Below are positions 61,654 to 64,000 of a stretch of 64,000 nt of DNA, in pieces. Position 1 is the first letter of the stretch; the number at the start of each line of letters is the position of its first letter. Source of the stretch: an uncultured Faecalibacterium sp. (GTDB lineage Bacteria; Bacillota; Clostridia; Oscillospirales; Ruminococcaceae); NCBI GenBank assembly GCA_937907025.1, contig CALESJ010000046.1:105598-169597 (forward strand), given 5' to 3'. Under the pieces are notes generated by a model. It was not told the origin of the DNA, searched no databases, and saw only the letters and a list, made by a program, of their open reading frames with translations. Position numbers and translations under genes: made by a program.

Positions 61654-63051
61654 ATGGGAAAGAAATCTGGGAAGGAACTGGAAAAGCTCCTTTACAAAAA
61701 TGAAACGGTTGCCGACAGCATGCCCGATCAGATGGCGGCTGCGCATGAATTTTGTGAGGGCTACAAGCAGTTTCTGAATGCAGCCAAGACCGAGCGCGAG
61801 GTTGTCGCTTACAGCGAAGAACTCCTGCGCGGCGCCGGCTATAAGCCGTTTGTCCCCGGTCAGAAGCTGAACCCCGGTGATAAGGTCTATGTCATCAACC
61901 GCAAAAAGTGCGTGCTGGCTGCCACTATCGGCCAGAAGAGCCTGGCAGAAGGCTTCCATATGAACATTGCCCATGTGGATGCGCCCCGTCTGGACCTGCG
62001 TCCGGTGCCCCTGTTTGAGAAGACTGGTCTGGCTTATCTGCGCACCCATTACTATGGTGGCGTGCGCAAGTACCAGTGGGCAACCATTCCGCTGTCCATC
62101 CATGGTGTGATGTACCGTGCCGACGGCAGCTGTGCTGAGATCTGCATCGGCGAAAACCCCAGCGATCCGGTTTTCTGCATCACGGACCTGCTGCCGCATC
62201 TGGCTGCCAAGCAGAATGAGAAGAAGCTGCCCGAAGGCATCACTGGCGAGAATCTGAACATCCTGTTCGGCTCTGATCCCATCGAGGACAAGGACGTGGA
62301 GAACCGTGTCAAGCTGAACGTGCTGGGTATGCTCAATGAAACCTACGGCGTGACCGAAAAGGATTTCACCCGTGCTGAGATCGAGATCGTTCCCGCTTTT
62401 ACCGCCCGCGACGTGGGTCTGGACCGCTCCATGATCGGTGCCTATGGCCATGACGACCGCGTGGATGCGTACCCCGCTCTGATGGCAGAACTCACCACCG
62501 TTTCCCCGGCCTACACCACGGTCTGCGTCCTGACCGATAAGGAAGAAGTGGGCTCTGACGGTGTCACCGGCCTGAACAGCATGTACACCTTCCACTTCCT
62601 GCAGCAGCTGTGCGAAACTCAGGGCGTTGATTACATCACCGCCTGCAAGGCTTCCAAGTGCCTGTCTGCCGATGTGACCGCTGCTTACGATCCCACTTAT
62701 GATGATGCGTTCGAGCTGGATAACGGTACTTATGCGGGCCGCGGCGTTGCCATCTACAAGTACACCGGTTCCCGCGGCAAGTCTTCCACCAGCGATGCCA
62801 GCGCAGAATTGGTCAACTATCTGACCAGCCTGATGAACCGGAACAATGTTGTGTGGCAGATCGGCGAAATGGGCAAGATCGACCTTGGCGGCGGCGGAAC
62901 GGTGGCCAAGTATGTGGCCAACCAGGACATCGACACCATTGACATCGGTGTTCCCGTGCTCTCTATGCACTCTCCGTTTGAGGTTGTTTCCAAGGCAGAC
63001 GTGTACATGGCTTATCTGACTTTCAAGGCTTTCTGCGAAGACGAACAGTAA
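61654..63051 (+). CDS. M18-family aminopeptidase
   Basis: 465 residues, full length for M18. The dinuclear metal ligands are visible as HVDAPRLDL (His107), AYGHDDRVDAY, DKEEVGSDG and the terminal MHSPFEVVSKAD. It removes N-terminal residues, preferably acidic or neutral, from peptides in the cytoplasm. Codon bias is unusually strong for a metabolic gene. ATG 61654 has GAAAGGA 12 bases upstream; a GTG at 61633 is in frame but precedes this site. A strong terminator follows. Confidence 0.94.
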   Translation: MGKKSGKELEKLLYKNETVADSMPDQMAAAHEFCEGYKQFLNAAKTEREVVAYSEELLRGAGYKPFVPGQKLNPGDKVYVINRKKCVLAATIGQKSLAEGFHMNIAHVDAPRLDLRPVPLFEKTGLAYLRTHYYGGVRKYQWATIPLSIHGVMYRADGSCAEICIGENPSDPVFCITDLLPHLAAKQNEKKLPEGITGENLNILFGSDPIEDKDVENRVKLNVLGMLNETYGVTEKDFTRAEIEIVPAFTARDVGLDRSMIGAYGHDDRVDAYPALMAELTTVSPAYTTVCVLTDKEEVGSDGVTGLNSMYTFHFLQQLCETQGVDYITACKASKCLSADVTAAYDPTYDDAFELDNGTYAGRGVAIYKYTGSRGKSSTSDASAELVNYLTSLMNRNNVVWQIGEMGKIDLGGGGTVAKYVANQDIDTIDIGVPVLSMHSPFEVVSKADVYMAYLTFKAFCEDEQ

Positions 63052-63065
63052 GCTTTCGTTTTATC

Positions 63066-63108
63066 AAAGAGCCCGGTCGGCATTTTTTGCCTGACCGGGC
63101 TCTTTTTG
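63066..63108 (+). terminator. Terminator after the M18 aminopeptidase
   Basis: AAAGAGCCCGGTC (63066-63078) pairs with GACCGGGCTCTTT (63093-63105), a 14-base loop contains a weak inner pair, and a T run follows. Confidence 0.9.
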
Positions 63109-63149
63109 CACTGAAAATGACGGATTATCGAAGTTCTACTGCGGTTCGG

Positions 63150-63178
63150 TTGCATGTTTTTTGTGTTCCCTGTATGAT
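63150..63178 (+). promoter_or_regulatory. Promoter of the XRE-type regulator gene
   Basis: TTGCAT (63150-63155), 17-base spacer, TATGAT (63173-63178), 26 bases before the start codon. Confidence 0.6.
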
Positions 63179-63203
63179 AAAGGCCAGGAAAGGGGCGACT
63201 GCC

Positions 63204-63965
63204 ATGTACACCATTGATAAAAACCAGTTTGGTTCTTTTGTGGCCCGGTTGAGAAAAGAAAAGGGGTACACGCAGAAAGAACTGGCAGCGCAACTGTTTG
63301 TTTCTGATAAGGCTGTCAGTAAATGGGAAACCGGTGCCAGCATCCCGGATACGGCGCTTTTGGTTCCACTGGCTGAACTGTTGGGCGTTACGGTAACAGA
63401 ACTGCTTTTGTGCCGGAAAAATACGGCAGAAGCCCTGACAACAGCTGAAGCCGAGCAGGCTGTGCAGACAGCCATCGGCTATGAAACCGGCCCGTCAGCA
63501 CGCGTATGGAAATCCGGCAGTCCGATGCTTGCCTTGTATCTGGTATCTCTGTTGGTGGCTGCTGTTGGCAGTGCTGCCAACATACAATGCGGGTTTGGCA
63601 ATGAACCCCTCTTTGTGTACCTTGGCTTGTTTGCCGGTTTTGGTGCCTATTTTTGTCTGTTTGCGCGGCAGTATCTCCCCGATATTTATGATAAGGCAGC
63701 CATTTCGTTTATGAGCGATGGTATTGTGCGAATGAATCTGCCGGGCGTCCACTTTAACAATCGAAATTGGCCTCATGTTCTGCGAGTAGGGCAAATCTGG
63801 TGTGTTGCTTCCTTGAATCTGTTTCCCTGGGTGTATCTGGTGCTGCATTTGCTGCCCGTTTCGTCGATCGTCGTTTCGTATATCTGCCCGTTTCTGAGCC
63901 TGGGCGGTTTATTCCTGCCCTTGTGTATTGTCGGAAAAAAATATGAAATCAAAACCACCCGTTGA
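63204..63965 (+). CDS. XRE-type helix-turn-helix protein with C-terminal membrane domain
   Basis: 253 residues. Residues about 8-65 form a HTH_3 domain: FVARLRKEKGYTQKELAAQL, SDKAVSKWETGASIPD. The rest has about four hydrophobic segments (near 103-125, 130-150, 198-220, 225-245), with KAAISFMSDGIVRMNLPG between. Such membrane-tethered XRE proteins are common in gut Clostridia and may sense envelope stress; no target is apparent. ATG 63204 follows AAAGGGG. Its last three codons and stop lie inside the palindrome at 63952, so the native C-terminus may have been changed. Confidence 0.8.
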   Translation: MYTIDKNQFGSFVARLRKEKGYTQKELAAQLFVSDKAVSKWETGASIPDTALLVPLAELLGVTVTELLLCRKNTAEALTTAEAEQAVQTAIGYETGPSARVWKSGSPMLALYLVSLLVAAVGSAANIQCGFGNEPLFVYLGLFAGFGAYFCLFARQYLPDIYDKAAISFMSDGIVRMNLPGVHFNNRNWPHVLRVGQIWCVASLNLFPWVYLVLHLLPVSSIVVSYICPFLSLGGLFLPLCIVGKKYEIKTTR

Positions 63966-63976
63966 ACGGGTGGTTT
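63952..63976. repeat. Palindrome overlapping the end of the XRE gene
   Basis: AAACCACCCGTT (63952-63963) and its exact complement AACGGGTGGTTT (63965-63976) around a single G. The TGA stop of the XRE gene lies in the loop. It could terminate transcription, but no T tract follows, and it is followed closely by a second palindrome. Confidence 0.75.
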
Positions 63977-63980
63977 GAAC

Positions 63981-63997
63981 AGGCCCTATAAGGGCCT
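63981..63997. repeat. Second palindrome at the right edge
   Basis: AGGCCCT (63981-63987), loop ATA, AGGGCCT (63991-63997). Together with the first palindrome this resembles the subterminal hairpins at ends of IS200/IS605-type elements, but the rest lies beyond the window and no transposase is visible. Confidence 0.5.
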
Positions 63998-64000
63998 ATC

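Noticed and set aside
1..64000. tRNA genes, CRISPR arrays, prophage genes
   Set aside because: Intergenic gaps were read individually; all are short and explained by promoters, terminators or AT-rich spacers, with no cloverleaf, repeat-spacer pattern or phage gene.

Overview
The window is a gene-dense chromosomal segment of a low-to-moderate-complexity Firmicutes genome, most likely a GC-rich Clostridia of the Ruminococcaceae/Oscillospiraceae type (Gemmiger, Subdoligranulum or Faecalibacterium relatives). This rests on gene order and families: miaB-ylbF-mutS-mutL-miaA, sepF-ylmH-divIVA-ileS-lspA-rluD, hprK-murB-rapZ-whiA, DUF4364, DUF951 and EFR1-type ferredoxins, with strong AGGAGG ribosome sites and canonical TTGACA/TATAAT promoters. 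The genus is an inference. No tRNA, rRNA, CRISPR array, phage or intact transposase gene was seen.

Layout. 1-963: a MerR regulator cut by the window edge and a flavodoxin-fold/ferredoxin protein, both on minus. 1058-9994: tRNA A37 modification and mismatch repair (miaB, ylbF, mutS, mutL, miaA), then a membrane-anchored HlyD-like protein. 10022-18246: division and envelope cluster (sepF, ylmH, divIVA, ileS, lspA, rluD, a Cof-type HAD phosphatase, an orphan PTS EIIA). 18271-19481: a cation/proton antiporter broken by a frameshift. 19581-22578: a TrpX-like ABC importer. 22629-27922: HAD phosphatases, a surface SGNH-fold protein that seems to lack its catalytic residues, and an ABC-F protein. 27962-37948: eight tightly packed genes for a cell-surface polysaccharide. 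37977-47086: hprK, a PHP phosphatase, a ROK glucokinase, murB, rapZ, whiA and dnaE. 47134-50289: pfkA, rpsB, tsf. 50358-51067: xpt on minus. 51196-56258: the liv branched-chain amino acid importer. 56276-57849: DUF4364 and S1-domain genes on minus. 57923-63108: DUF951, prfA, sua5-type synthase, coaE, a lytic transglycosylase and an M18 aminopeptidase. 63150-64000: an XRE-type membrane regulator ending inside two adjacent palindromes.

How the parts connect. Several blocks pair sensing with growth: HprK (carbon catabolite control), glucokinase and RapZ sit with MurB and WhiA, and phosphofructokinase follows dnaE. The sepF-divIVA block couples division-site assembly to translation (ileS) and lipoprotein maturation (lspA); the window also encodes two lipoprotein solute-binding proteins that need LspA. 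The most variable and least explained region is the glycan locus 28086-37948, which contains transferases and RgpF-like proteins but no exporter, polymerase or nucleotide-sugar pathway. No clearly new defence or mobile system was found; the best leads are the glycan locus with its unequal RgpF-like pair, the degenerate SGNH protein, the unnamed HlyD-like division-cluster protein, and the palindromes at the right edge.
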